NCBI GenBank assembly: GCA_030681635.1
Contig: JAUXRT010000164.1
Location: 1 to 42,995 of the forward strand
Source: Reyranella sp.
GTDB lineage: Bacteria; Pseudomonadota; Alphaproteobacteria; Reyranellales; Reyranellaceae
Direction: 5' to 3'
DNA: 42,995 nt
This document shows, piece after piece, positions 1 to 9,024 of this stretch. The translations under genes were made by a program, and so were the position numbers. Position 1 is the stretch's first letter. The number at the start of each line of letters is the position of its first letter. Below the pieces are notes generated by a model, which searched no databases, was not told where the DNA came from, and was given only the letters and a program-made list of their open reading frames with translations.

Positions 1-579
1 CACCTCGACGATCGTCGGCGAGAGCCGCGACTTCGGCGTGGTGATGCTCGATCGCCAGGGCCGCTCGCTCGCGCCATAGACACCAAAAAGGCGGGCCACG
101 ATGGCATTGAGACCTGCCTGGCGAGCCGCCTCGACCACCGCCAGCGAGCCTGCGACCTTGGTGGCGTTGTAGGTCTTCGCGGTCTCCAACGGGTCAGATT
201 CACGAAGGGGGCGGCGGACGGCAGGCTCCGCATACTCGAAGCAGCTGCCGACATGGACCAGGGCGCGCGCCCCGGCCCTGTGTGCGAGATCGACGAAGGC
301 CAGCGGAAGCTCGGCATTGGCGAGGCGCGCGGCGGCTGCATCAGTTTGGCCGGGATCGACACCATAGGCGGCCGCGTTGAAGATCCAGTCGTACAGGGGG
401 GCTAGCTCGGCCTCGAGAACGCAGTTGGGATGCCAGTGGGCGAGACGGAGAGTGCGGACGGGCGCTGGCAAGGCCCGCTCGCCAGTGGTCATGACCGATA
501 CGTCGTGCCCCCTGGCAGTGAGCGTGGCAGTGAGCGCCGATCCGACGAAGCCTCCACCGCCTGCCACAAGCACCCTCAC
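1..579 (-). CDS. NAD-dependent epimerase/dehydratase, partial (C-terminus beyond window)
   Basis: Extended SDR acting on a nucleotide sugar. I translated it by hand from a GTG at 579-577, preceded by a purine-rich GGGAGA about 7 bases upstream; 193 codons are open to the window edge. The N-terminus reads MRVLVAGGGGFVGSAL, a Rossmann GxxGxxG nucleotide loop, and a YNATK segment supplies the catalytic YxxxK; further on comes LFGVYGASE, the substrate-loop motif of sugar epimerases. It is the last visible gene of the minus-strand run that starts with the ABC permease, 66 bases after the ATPase gene. The exact substrate cannot be told from this part. Confidence 0.85.
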   Translation of the reverse strand, partial: MRVLVAGGGGFVGSALTATLTARGHDVSVMTTGERALPAPVRTLRLAHWHPNCVLEAELAPLYDWIFNAAAYGVDPGQTDAAAARLANAELPLAFVDLAHRAGARALVHVGSCFEYAEPAVRRPLRESDPLETAKTYNATKVAGSLAVVEAARQAGLNAIVARLFGVYGASERPWRSSITTPKSRLSPTIVEV

Positions 580-645
580 GATCTTCTCCCTTCAGACCGA
601 TGCTACAAACAAGACCAGACCAATCCGCAAGAGCTATGTCGCCTC

Positions 646-1425
646 CTAGTGATCTGCCGCCGAGAAACGGCCGACATCGTCGCGTTCATCGCGCGTAGCT
701 TGCACATAGGACTGAATAACCCGATGCGGCTCGCCCTGCTCACGAATGCGACCATTGTCGATCCAGACCGTGTGGTTGCAGAGGCGCCGCACCTGGTCCA
801 GGGAATGACTGACGAAGAGAAGCGTACCCTGCTTCTTGAAGCTATCGATCCAGTCGAGGCACTTTCGCTGAAAGGCAGCATCTCCGACGGACAGGGCCTC
901 GTCGACGATCAAAACATCCGCTTCGACATGAGCGCAAATTGCGAAGGCAAGTCTCGTCCGCATGCCGGTCGAATAGTGCTTGAGTTGCTGGTCCATGAAC
1001 GCCCCGATTCCGGCGAACTCCGCAATCGAATCGAACTTCGCGATAATTTCAGCGCGCTTGAGTCCCATCACCGCGCCAGCGATCAGGACATTCTGCCGGC
1101 CCGTGGAATCCTGATCGAAAGTCGCTCCCAGCGCTAGGACGGGCGCAACACGTCCCCTGACCCAGATCTCGCCTTTTGTCGGACGGGTCATGCCGCAAAC
1201 TATCTGCAACAGCGTGGATTTCCCGCACCCGTTCCTTCCCAATATCCCGATGCTATCGCCCCGCCGCACCTCAAGATCGATGTCGCGCAACGCCCAGAAG
1301 GGCCTCGAGTATGTCTTGAATCTGCCGAACAACGCCTGCTTCACCCAGGCGCCCTGATCCTTGTACAGAGGATAGGCCTTCGCCAGATGGCGAGCATGAA
1401 TGACGACAGGAGCATCAGAGGACAT
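646..1425 (-). CDS. ABC transporter ATPase for polysaccharide export (Wzt/KpsT type)
   Basis: Cytoplasmic ATPase of an ABC-2 exporter that moves a finished lipid-linked polysaccharide across the inner membrane. 259 aa. Walker A is GRNGCGKST (63-71), the signature is the YSTGM variant (151-155) typical of O-antigen and capsule exporters, Walker B is VLIVDE (171-176), and the switch His lies in FVSHS (His207). The protein stops soon after the nucleotide-binding domain, so it lacks the C-terminal carbohydrate-binding domain of long Wzt proteins; export would then not depend on recognising a terminal modification. Its start overlaps the end of the permease gene by 11 bases, which suggests translational coupling. 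Confidence 0.93.
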   Translation of the reverse strand: MSSDAPVVIHARHLAKAYPLYKDQGAWVKQALFGRFKTYSRPFWALRDIDLEVRRGDSIGILGRNGCGKSTLLQIVCGMTRPTKGEIWVRGRVAPVLALGATFDQDSTGRQNVLIAGAVMGLKRAEIIAKFDSIAEFAGIGAFMDQQLKHYSTGMRTRLAFAICAHVEADVLIVDEALSVGDAAFQRKCLDWIDSFKKQGTLLFVSHSLDQVRRLCNHTVWIDNGRIREQGEPHRVIQSYVQATRDERDDVGRFSAADH

Positions 1426-2329
1426 CGGCGATATTGGCCCTATTCTGATTGAAGAACCAATATCCGAACCAGAACATTGCCAGTGATATGAAGAATGTCC
1501 ATGCCGTCACCGCAAGGCCCGGCAGTCGACCGAAGAATACAAGGTCCCTCACGATCTCCACGAAGCCCGTCAGAACATTGGCGTAGATCAAAACGTCCAT
1601 CGGAGGAGGCAGGACTTCCTGGGAGAAAAAAACCGGTGTCGCAAACAGGAGCAACGGCGCGATCGTCATCATCAAATACGAGACATCCCGCGTGAACGCA
1701 CCCAAGGCCGACAGGAACCAGGTCAGCCCGATCAGGAAGGCCATGAAGGAAATCACCCAAAGAGGCAGGAGAACGACGGTCCAACTCAGGGATCCAGTGA
1801 AGGCGAGCTGAGCCGCCAGCATCAACACCAGACCGATCCCGGCATAGGCAGAAGCCCGCAGGGTCGAAATGACGGCGAGCATTTCCGCAGGAAACAGAGT
1901 CTGCTTTATGAAATGCGCGTATTCCTGAAGCAGCGACGGCGCCCGGTAGGCCATCTCGGCAAAGAAATTGAAAGCGATCAGACCGCCGAACACAAAGAGT
2001 GAATAGTCATAGGCCGACTTGGCCGCGGTCTTGTTGGGCAGCACGGCCGAACCGCCGAATGCGAAAGTATACGTCATCAGAGCGAGCAGTGGTGCTGTGA
2101 GGGCCCAAACCCAGCCAGCCTGAGAGCCTTTGAATCGTTCATCCAGTTCGCGCTTGAGGATCACCCGAATCAGGTCGCGGTGGCGATAGGCCGACACAAA
2201 GGGCGCTCGCAAAAATCGGATGAAGATTGCCCACGCGCCAAGCTTGCCATCGATGACCGACTCGCCATCAATGACATGCAACAACAGCGCATCGCTGTGG
2301 CCTGTCCGTTGCTCGGGTCCCTCGATCAT
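1415..2329 (-). CDS. ABC-2 polysaccharide exporter permease (Wzm/KpsM type)
   Basis: Integral membrane partner of the downstream ATPase. About six hydrophobic segments follow a cytoplasmic N-terminus containing HRDLIRVILKRELDERFKGSQ, the amphipathic lead-in typical of Wzm/TagG permeases. I chose the ATG at 2329 (304 aa); the frame stays open upstream to a TTG at 2413, which would add 28 residues with no family resemblance. No good ribosome site precedes either start, so the N-terminus is uncertain. Upstream, on the other strand, lies a methyltransferase gene starting at 2624, so 2330-2623 should carry divergent promoters. Confidence 0.9.
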   Translation of the reverse strand: MIEGPEQRTGHSDALLLHVIDGESVIDGKLGAWAIFIRFLRAPFVSAYRHRDLIRVILKRELDERFKGSQAGWVWALTAPLLALMTYTFAFGGSAVLPNKTAAKSAYDYSLFVFGGLIAFNFFAEMAYRAPSLLQEYAHFIKQTLFPAEMLAVISTLRASAYAGIGLVLMLAAQLAFTGSLSWTVVLLPLWVISFMAFLIGLTWFLSALGAFTRDVSYLMMTIAPLLLFATPVFFSQEVLPPPMDVLIYANVLTGFVEIVRDLVFFGRLPGLAVTAWTFFISLAMFWFGYWFFNQNRANIADVL

Positions 2330-2623
2330 GGAAATTGCGACAAAATCCCTGGTGTCGGCCGGTACTGGAACTTTCCTGTCGCAAGCAGATTCAATTGCAG
2401 CATTACGGGGCAAATATTCATATCGAGACTGTCCTGCACAGCTGAGCAGGCCAAATCCAACTCCACCATGATGCCGCCAATTCGATTACGTGCGGAAAAT
2501 CGGGCTTTCGAAGCGATCTTCTACTTGAGATTCGCCGGATATCCAACCTTTCGCGATCCAGGAGCGTTGGCAAGATTCGTCCCCAAACGGGTAGAATGGC
2601 GAAATTGCAGGAGTGAGCGTCGC

Positions 2624-3364
2624 GTGGAAAGTCCCGAATACGAACTAATGCATGCGGTCGAAGACCGCATGTGGTGGTACCGCGGCTTGCGGACACTGGT
2701 GGCCGGGCAGCTTGCCCGCGCCCTCGCCGGGGTCCCGGCCCGCGGCCCCGTGCTCGATGCCGGCTGCGGCACCGGCGGGATGCTGCGCGTCCTGGGCAAG
2801 GTTGTCGCAGGTCGGCCCACCCTCGGCCTCGACTTCAATCCCGTCGCCGCCGGCATGGCGCTGGCCAAGGCAGGCCGGCCGGTCATGTCGGGCTCGGTCA
2901 ACGAAATGCCGATCGGGAACGACACGCTGGGCGGCTACGTGTCGCTGGATGTCCTCTGCCATGCGGGTGTCGATCCGGAAAAGGCGCTGAGCGAGGCCCG
3001 ACGCTGCCTCCAGCCCGGGGCGGTCGCCGTTCTCAACCTGCCGGCCTATGCGTGGATGTTCTCGGCGCACGACAGGCGCACGCAAAACGCCCGGCGCTTC
3101 ACGCGCGGCGAGGCACGCAAGCTGCTGGCCCGGAACGGCTTCCGCATCCGGCGTGCGAGCTACTGGAATACCTTCCTGTTTCCGCTGATGCTGCTCCACC
3201 GCCTGATCGAGCGCGACGACGCGAAGAGCGATGTGCGCGAATATCCGAGTTGGCAGGATGCATTTTTTTCGGCGATCCTGGCCGTCGAGCGCGCGATCAT
3301 CGCAACCGGCGTCTCCCTGCCGTTCGGAGGTTCGCTACTTGTCGTCGCCGTACGCGAGGACTGA
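2624..3364 (+). CDS. Class I SAM-dependent methyltransferase
   Basis: 246 aa. The start is a GTG at 2624 with AGGAG at 2609-2613; the open frame extends much further upstream, but that part overlaps the permease gene on the other strand and has no family character. The beginning, EYELMHAVEDRMWWYRGL, is a common opening of this methyltransferase group, and VLDAGCGTGG (43-52) is the SAM-binding motif I loop. It probably methylates a sugar, lipid carrier or small intermediate; the target cannot be read. It is a lone plus-strand gene among minus-strand genes and ends 3 bases from the convergent CDP-glucose dehydratase gene. Confidence 0.87.
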   Translation: MESPEYELMHAVEDRMWWYRGLRTLVAGQLARALAGVPARGPVLDAGCGTGGMLRVLGKVVAGRPTLGLDFNPVAAGMALAKAGRPVMSGSVNEMPIGNDTLGGYVSLDVLCHAGVDPEKALSEARRCLQPGAVAVLNLPAYAWMFSAHDRRTQNARRFTRGEARKLLARNGFRIRRASYWNTFLFPLMLLHRLIERDDAKSDVREYPSWQDAFFSAILAVERAIIATGVSLPFGGSLLVVAVRED

Positions 3365-3367
3365 CGC

Positions 3368-4441
3368 TCAGACCTTGCCGATAGCCTGGCGATACTCGGC
3401 GATCTGACGGTCGAGCAGTGTCCGGGCATCCGTGCGGCCGTCGTGAAAATCGCGATACCACTCGGCCGTACGCGCGAGGACTGTGTCCAGCGGCCAGGGC
3501 GGATGCCATCCGAGCCTGGTCCGCGCCTTGGTGCTGTCGAGCGCCAGAAGTTGCGCTTCTGCAAGGTTGGCCGGCTCGATCTTCACCTGAGGCGCCCGCC
3601 ACTTGCCGGACAGTCTTTCGATAACCGCGCCGACGGGTACGATCTCGTCCGACGTCGGCCCAAGGTTCCAGCCACCGACATGCTCGGCCGGCCTGTCCAG
3701 AAGTGCCGCGGCCAGCATCAGGTAGCCATGGCACAGCGACAGGACGTGCTGCCACGGGCGCGTTGCGCCGGGATTGCGCAAGACGATCGGCTTGCCCGCC
3801 AGGATCGCCCTGACGAAATCCGGGATCAGCCGATCTTCCGACCAGTCGCCGCCACCGATGATGTTGCCTCCCCGCGCCGTCGCGATGGGCGGCCCACCCG
3901 CGCCAAAGCTTGCCTGATACGAGGCGGCGACCAGCTCCGCGCAGGCCTTCGACGCGCTGTAGGGATCCTTGCCGCCCAGCTCATCGACCTCGCTATAGGG
4001 TCGATCCCATTCACGGTTGCGATAGACCTTGTCCGTGGTGATGGCCACGGCTGCACGCACCCCGCAGGCCCGCGCCGCCTCGAGCACGTTGGCAGTGCCC
4101 ATCACATTGACGGCGAACGTCTCGACGGGCTCACGATAGGAGCGCCGGACCAACGGCTGGGCGGCAAGGTGAATTAGCACCGAGGGCCGGACCTCGTCCA
4201 GGCAACGCATGACATCGACCGTCGAGCGGACGTCGAGCAACCGGTGGCGCACGATCTCGCCGATGCGCGCCGAGTCGAACAGATTTGGACTTGTCTCAGG
4301 CGCCAGGGCCAGCCCGTGGACCTCCGCCCCGATTCCCGCAAGCCAAGCCGAGAGCCAACTGCCGGTAAATCCGGTGTGACCGGTGACGAGGATCCGCTCG
4401 CCTAAAAGGCGTCGCTCGAAGGGCAGGAGGTCGACAGCCAC
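3368..4441 (-). CDS. rfbG: CDP-glucose 4,6-dehydratase
   Basis: Converts CDP-D-glucose to CDP-4-keto-6-deoxy-D-glucose, the entry step to CDP-3,6-dideoxyhexoses. 357 aa from a GTG start with GGCAGG just upstream. Features seen: the Rossmann loop in the family form TGHTGFTGSWL (20-30), TTDKVY (135-140) and the catalytic YSASK (Tyr161, Lys165). These are the hallmarks of RfbG rather than of GDP-mannose or dTDP-glucose dehydratases. It sits 10 bases after rfbH, whose enzyme uses its product, so the two form an operon transcribed rfbH then rfbG. The cytidylyltransferase RfbF that supplies CDP-glucose is not visible in the window. Confidence 0.92.
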   Translation of the reverse strand: MAVDLLPFERRLLGERILVTGHTGFTGSWLSAWLAGIGAEVHGLALAPETSPNLFDSARIGEIVRHRLLDVRSTVDVMRCLDEVRPSVLIHLAAQPLVRRSYREPVETFAVNVMGTANVLEAARACGVRAAVAITTDKVYRNREWDRPYSEVDELGGKDPYSASKACAELVAASYQASFGAGGPPIATARGGNIIGGGDWSEDRLIPDFVRAILAGKPIVLRNPGATRPWQHVLSLCHGYLMLAAALLDRPAEHVGGWNLGPTSDEIVPVGAVIERLSGKWRAPQVKIEPANLAEAQLLALDSTKARTRLGWHPPWPLDTVLARTAEWYRDFHDGRTDARTLLDRQIAEYRQAIGKV

Positions 4442-4451
4442 CTACCTGCCC

Positions 4452-5801
4452 TTACCCGCGGCCTTTGCAGAAGGCCCGGATCACATCGAGCACGTAGGAA
4501 AGCTGGGCCTGGCCCAGGCCGGGATAGACCCCGATCCAGAACGTGTTGGTCACGACGAGGTTGGCGTTCGGCAGGTCGCCGATGGTGCGGAACTCGCGCC
4601 CGATCATGTAGGGCTGGCGGATGAGATTGCCGCCGAACAGCAGCCGCGTGGCGATCTTCTTGTCGTTGAGATGCAGCACGAGTTCGTCGCGCGTGAAAGG
4701 TGCCCCCGGCTGGACCGTGATCGGGAAGCCGAACCATGACGGCTCCGAGCGCGCCGTCGCCTCCGGGAGGATCAGATATTCCTCGAGCTCTTCCAGTCCC
4801 GCCTTCAGCGTCGCGAAGTTGCGCTTGCGATCGGCGATGAAGCCCTCAAGCCGATCCATCTGGGCCAAGCCCACCGCTGCCTGCATGTCGGTGATCTTCA
4901 GGTTGAAGCCGAGATGGGAGTAGATGTACTTGTGGTCGTAGCCGTGCGGCAGGTCGCCGAGCTTCCACTTGAAGCGCTTCAGGCAGGTATTGTCCTTGCC
5001 CGGCTCGCAGTAGCAATCGCGACCCCAGTCGCGGAACGACTCCGCGATCTTCTTGAAGTTGGTGTTGTTCATGAACACCGCCCCGCCCTCGCCCATCGTG
5101 ATGTGATGGGCAGGATAGAAGCTGCAGGTGGCGACGTCGCCGAAAGTGCCGACGTGCTTACCATCGTAGGTGGCGCCCAGCGCGTCGCAGCAATCCTCGA
5201 CCAGGAACAGCCCGTGCTTGTCGCACAGCGCCTTGATGGGCGCGATGTCGAAAGGATTGCCAAGCGTGTGCGCGATCATGATGGCGCGAGTCTTCGGCGT
5301 GATCGCGGCTTCGATCTGGCCGGGATCGATGTTGTAGGTTTTCAGCTTCACATCCACGAACACCGGCACGAGGCCCCAATGCAGTGTGGGATTGACGGTG
5401 GTGGGAAAACCGGTGGCCGCGGTGATGACCTCGTGGCCCGGCTTCAATTGACGGTCGCGCAGCCGCGGCGACGTCAGGGTGGAGAAAGCCACCAGGTTGG
5501 CGCTGGAGCCGGAATTGACAGTGATGACATGCTTGGCGCCAACCCGCTCGGCAAAGCGCTTCTCGAAGGCCTCGTTGAAACGCCCCGTCGTCAGCCAGAA
5601 ATCGAGCATCGAATCGGCCAGCATCTGCATGTCGGAGGCGCCATAGACCCGGCCCGACACCGGCACCGCTGAGGTGCCGGGCTCGAAGGCCGGCGTCGCA
5701 TGTTTCAGCGTGTGATACTGGGCCACGAGATCGTGGATCTGCCGCCGGATTTCCTCGGCTTGTTCTCCAGCCGAGGTCTGCGTCTTGTTGCCGGCCGTCA
5801 T
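4452..5801 (-). CDS. rfbH: CDP-4-keto-6-deoxy-D-glucose-3-dehydrase (E1)
   Basis: PMP/[2Fe-2S] enzyme that removes the 3-hydroxyl of CDP-4-keto-6-deoxyglucose. 449 aa with a DegT-type fold. The usual PLP lysine is replaced by His in SFYPAHHITMGEGG (His232/His233), the family signature of a dehydrase rather than a transaminase. The cluster cysteines are present with spacing C-X57-C-X1-C-X7-C (Cys205, Cys263, Cys265, Cys273), which matches the pattern known for E1. The electron-donating reductase E3 (AscD/RfbI type) and the final 4-ketoreductase are not seen here, so the end sugar (paratose, abequose, ascarylose, or a branched derivative) is open. Confidence 0.94.
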   Translation of the reverse strand: MTAGNKTQTSAGEQAEEIRRQIHDLVAQYHTLKHATPAFEPGTSAVPVSGRVYGASDMQMLADSMLDFWLTTGRFNEAFEKRFAERVGAKHVITVNSGSSANLVAFSTLTSPRLRDRQLKPGHEVITAATGFPTTVNPTLHWGLVPVFVDVKLKTYNIDPGQIEAAITPKTRAIMIAHTLGNPFDIAPIKALCDKHGLFLVEDCCDALGATYDGKHVGTFGDVATCSFYPAHHITMGEGGAVFMNNTNFKKIAESFRDWGRDCYCEPGKDNTCLKRFKWKLGDLPHGYDHKYIYSHLGFNLKITDMQAAVGLAQMDRLEGFIADRKRNFATLKAGLEELEEYLILPEATARSEPSWFGFPITVQPGAPFTRDELVLHLNDKKIATRLLFGGNLIRQPYMIGREFRTIGDLPNANLVVTNTFWIGVYPGLGQAQLSYVLDVIRAFCKGRG

Positions 5802-5920
5802 CTTTCGATCCCACCTTTCGCCTGTGACGGCCGCTCACCTAGCATAGTTCGCGGAGGAAAGCGGCCCCGATCATCCGCCGGTTCGGGCGCTGGGCCGCCC
5901 GTATTCCGGGGCCTATTTTG

Positions 5921-7768
5921 CTACAGGAGCGAAGAAGCGATATTGCCAAGGTGACGCATAATGCTTTGCTGCTTCAATGCCGCCTCCGGATCGAAAAACT
6001 GCAGCGGCGGAATCGACCCGTCGCCGAGCGGCCCCCAGGCGCGCTGGGTGACGCATTCCCGTGGCACGACATCGACCGTCGCCGTCGAAATCGCAGGGTT
6101 GAACACGGCGAAGTAGACTGATCGCGGAGTTCCGTCCAGCCGCTCCAATGGCCGAGTCCATTTCCGACCCTCGACCTCGACCACCGCCTCCAATCTGTCC
6201 GCAGAGCATTTGCCGAGATCGATTGTGAAACGTTCGATCGCCTCGGCATGGTTCGGGAATTGCCCTCTATAGGCTTCCTGGCTGGGAAACCACGGCAATG
6301 CTTCCAGGCTACTTTTGACCCGGCTCAAGTTAGCCTGCTGGACAAAATGAGCGCCGACAACAATCGCGACCAGCGCGACAGTGCCAGCGGTACCCGTTCC
6401 GAGTGCAAGCCCGGCTCTTATGTCCAGCCTGGATGTCACGTACTGCCACCCTGCGCCCAGCAAGGCGGCAACGATGATGACGAGTACGACGCGGTCCAGC
6501 ATGAGGAGATGTATGATATGGCGTGGTGAGAATTGGATGCTTCCCGCCGCCGCCAGGCTCAAGATCGTGAAAATCAGGAAGAAGCCAAGACGCCATTTGC
6601 CGACGCAGATGAGCACCAGCAGCAGTAGAAGCCAGCCGCCTACGGGAGGTATGGCCCAATATGAGTGAGAAACAGCCGACAATCCGCTGAACACTCGCGT
6701 CACCATATCGGCCGCCGACAAGCTGGAATACTTCAGGATGAGGTTGAATCCACTGGTCGTGTATGTCGGATCCAGACTGGCGAAATATTCTACTTTCTCC
6801 GTAGTGTTTGCATCCACCGCCGCCCAGGCGACCATGTCGCTGTACAAGGGAAGAAACGAAATGCCTGCAAGCTCCGCACGAGCCGCTTTCCAGAAGTCAT
6901 CCGCAAAGCCCTGGACGATGAAATGCGGGTATCCTTGCAGTTGAGCCACCTGACTGGTTCTCAAAATATCAACAACCAACCCTGTCAGAATGAAGGTCGA
7001 CAAGATCGCTGCAACATCACCAGCAAAGCGCAAGACGTCTTTTCTGCCACTCACTGACGAGGTAAATGCAGCGCCGGCTACGATCGCCGGCATCAGCACC
7101 AAAGTGTCCTGGCGAAACCCCATTCCGATCGAGACTACGCAGGTGGACGAAGCTAGTACCAGCAGGCGCGATCTGTACGTCAAACCAGATTTAAACAAGA
7201 TTCCGAGAAGCGCGAATGCGAGCAAAATGAAGGGAACTTTTGAAAAATCTCTTAGGAAAAACAAATTCTGTTCAAACAAAGGGAACGGAATGGTCGCCGG
7301 GAACAGCAGCAACGCAATATACCAGGGTAATCCAAAGCACCGCAGAATGAGGTAAAAGGCCAACACGGTCAGCGCGGCAAGCGACCCGACCATTGGCCAC
7401 AGCGCTTCCCATGTAAGTCCTGCCAATCGCCAATTGTAGCCGATCAGCGTCGAGAGGATCGGATGAGTGTCGTGCCATCCGTTAAAATAGGACACCGCAT
7501 GCTTGGGACTCTTCTCAAGCTCACTGCATGAGATATTCGCGAGATCAATCCTCTCGTTTAGCTCCTGAGTCCCGGGTGCATTATACTGTCTACCGTCAGG
7601 GTCTTTGAGGCAATAAACATTGACCGCCGAATAAAAGTACTTTTGATAAAAGCTGAACTTCATTTCCTGCTTGGCGTAGACGTCGCCATAGTAGACGAGA
7701 CTTACAACAAAAATGGCGGCCACGATGACCGCGTCGAATACTATCAATAGTGAGAACTTCTTGATCAT
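5921..7768 (-). CDS. Polytopic membrane protein of unknown function
   Basis: 615 aa from the ATG at 7768 (MIKKFSLLIVFDAVIV, directly a membrane segment); a GTG at 7813 in frame would add 15 residues. About ten hydrophobic segments span roughly residues 5-470, and a soluble tail of about 140 residues follows. A first extracytoplasmic loop holds several acidic residues and a WHDTHPI motif, reminiscent of the acidic loop of GT-C glycosyltransferases, and RDFSKVPF lies in a later loop. I do not recognise the family. It may be a GT-C-type sugar transferase using polyprenyl-phosphate sugars; that is inference from topology and context. Local base composition is lower in GC than in the flanking rfb genes. 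Confidence 0.75.
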   Translation of the reverse strand: MIKKFSLLIVFDAVIVAAIFVVSLVYYGDVYAKQEMKFSFYQKYFYSAVNVYCLKDPDGRQYNAPGTQELNERIDLANISCSELEKSPKHAVSYFNGWHDTHPILSTLIGYNWRLAGLTWEALWPMVGSLAALTVLAFYLILRCFGLPWYIALLLFPATIPFPLFEQNLFFLRDFSKVPFILLAFALLGILFKSGLTYRSRLLVLASSTCVVSIGMGFRQDTLVLMPAIVAGAAFTSSVSGRKDVLRFAGDVAAILSTFILTGLVVDILRTSQVAQLQGYPHFIVQGFADDFWKAARAELAGISFLPLYSDMVAWAAVDANTTEKVEYFASLDPTYTTSGFNLILKYSSLSAADMVTRVFSGLSAVSHSYWAIPPVGGWLLLLLVLICVGKWRLGFFLIFTILSLAAAGSIQFSPRHIIHLLMLDRVVLVIIVAALLGAGWQYVTSRLDIRAGLALGTGTAGTVALVAIVVGAHFVQQANLSRVKSSLEALPWFPSQEAYRGQFPNHAEAIERFTIDLGKCSADRLEAVVEVEGRKWTRPLERLDGTPRSVYFAVFNPAISTATVDVVPRECVTQRAWGPLGDGSIPPLQFFDPEAALKQQSIMRHLGNIASSLL

Positions 7769-7914
7769 TTGGCTTGTCCGGTGCTCATAAAGATCAACGA
7801 GGAAATCGCACACACAGATTGGGTGCGCAACTAGCCGGACCTGTCGTTGCTAATGCCAGTGGGCAATTCCGGTGATTTGACGCTGGTGAGTCTGGCCGAT
7901 ATCTATGAAGTCCC

Positions 7915-9024
7915 ATGAGCACAGCGTTTGCCGCGTTTGTCGCGGGTAGTCTCAAATCCGAACGCTTCACCTTCATCGACGTCGGATGTTCCGGGGGAAT
8001 CGATCCTGCCTGGCGTGTGTTTGGCCCTCGATTGAGAGCGCTTGCCTTCGACGCCAGTGTCGACGAATGCGAACGCCTCACGGCCGCTGAAACGCATGCC
8101 GACATCAAGTACATCGCGGGATTTGTCGGGCTGCAGCACGATCACCCGTTTGCCATCCAAGTCGCTGGAAAATCGCGCTATGTCCGCAACGCCTTCCCCC
8201 GCACGAGCGCCGGCCGGATGGCCGAGTTGCAGCAGGAGCACCTTAAGGCGGCGTCCCTCAAGGAAAAGTTGCTGCATAACGCCTGGGGAATGACGAATCT
8301 GGCCGATCCCAGCAAGGTGGTAGTTGTTCCCACCGTCCTGAAACAACTCGGCTGGTCGGATGCCGACTTGCTCAAGATTGACATCGACGGTCCAGATTTC
8401 GAAGTGCTGCACTCGTTCGACGGCCAATTCGACGAACTCGGGCTGCTCGGGGCGCGCCTTGAGGTCAATCTGAACGGCGGGCCTGATGCGTGGGAGCACA
8501 CCTTCCACAATACCGATCGCTTCATGCGGGCGCGTGGATTCGAGTTGTTTGCTCTGGATGTCCGCAACTACGCGATGTCTGCGCTTCCTTCGCCTTTCGC
8601 GATCACATCGCCAGCTCAGTCCGTGACAGGCCGTCCCTATCAAGCTGAAGCGTTTTATTCCCGGGATCCCGCCGGCCTCGACTGGCAGAACGTTGGCGCC
8701 ACCATGAGACCGGAGAAGATGGCGAAGCTCGCCGCAATCTTTTCCATATGGAACCAACCAGACTCCGCAGCCGAGCTCGTTCTGACCTTTTGCGACAAGC
8801 TGGCAGGCGTATTCGATATCGATACCGCGCTGGAACTGCTCGCGGGCCAGATGCAGACGGAAGCTGCCGCGGCGATACCCTACCGTGACTACATTGCTGC
8901 ATTCGAAGCCGGCGCGCCAAGATTCTATCCCGCTCCCTGGATTCCCTATACGCCGCCGACACCCAGAGACCGCCTCGTCGCAGCCTTCAAGGCATTCCTG
9001 GACCCCAGTTCAGTCTCCAAGTAG
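7915..9024 (+). CDS. FkbM-like SAM-dependent methyltransferase
   Basis: 369 aa. FTFIDVGCSGGIDP near the N-terminus is a motif I SAM loop, and LLKIDIDGPDFEVLHS in the middle matches the 'K-x-D-x-E-G-x-E' strand region that FkbM methyltransferases carry after the cofactor core. The C-terminal third (after about residue 235) has no domain I recognise. FkbM proteins O-methylate sugars and polyketides, so a sugar hydroxyl is a reasonable target. The gene is divergent from the membrane-protein gene (about 146 bases between starts) and convergent with the following glycosyltransferase-like gene, so it is transcribed alone. Confidence 0.75.
   Translation: MSTAFAAFVAGSLKSERFTFIDVGCSGGIDPAWRVFGPRLRALAFDASVDECERLTAAETHADIKYIAGFVGLQHDHPFAIQVAGKSRYVRNAFPRTSAGRMAELQQEHLKAASLKEKLLHNAWGMTNLADPSKVVVVPTVLKQLGWSDADLLKIDIDGPDFEVLHSFDGQFDELGLLGARLEVNLNGGPDAWEHTFHNTDRFMRARGFELFALDVRNYAMSALPSPFAITSPAQSVTGRPYQAEAFYSRDPAGLDWQNVGATMRPEKMAKLAAIFSIWNQPDSAAELVLTFCDKLAGVFDIDTALELLAGQMQTEAAAAIPYRDYIAAFEAGAPRFYPAPWIPYTPPTPRDRLVAAFKAFLDPSSVSK

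Noticed and set aside
514..537. Two 12-base near-identical tandem units inside the partial SDR gene
   Set aside because: They encode a normal-length helix after the nucleotide loop, so no insertion is implied; chance similarity of codons.
2180..2623. N-terminal extension of the methyltransferase at 2624
   Set aside because: It covers the permease gene on the other strand and the intergenic region and has no methyltransferase features.
5884..5901. Hairpin CGGGCG-6-CGCCCG after the membrane-protein gene
   Set aside because: Short stem, no T-run on either strand, GC-rich setting; not a credible terminator.
7877..7905. TTGACG and TATCTA with 17-base spacing before the FkbM-like gene
   Set aside because: The -10 box matches in only three positions and the transcript would be nearly leaderless; not strong enough to annotate.
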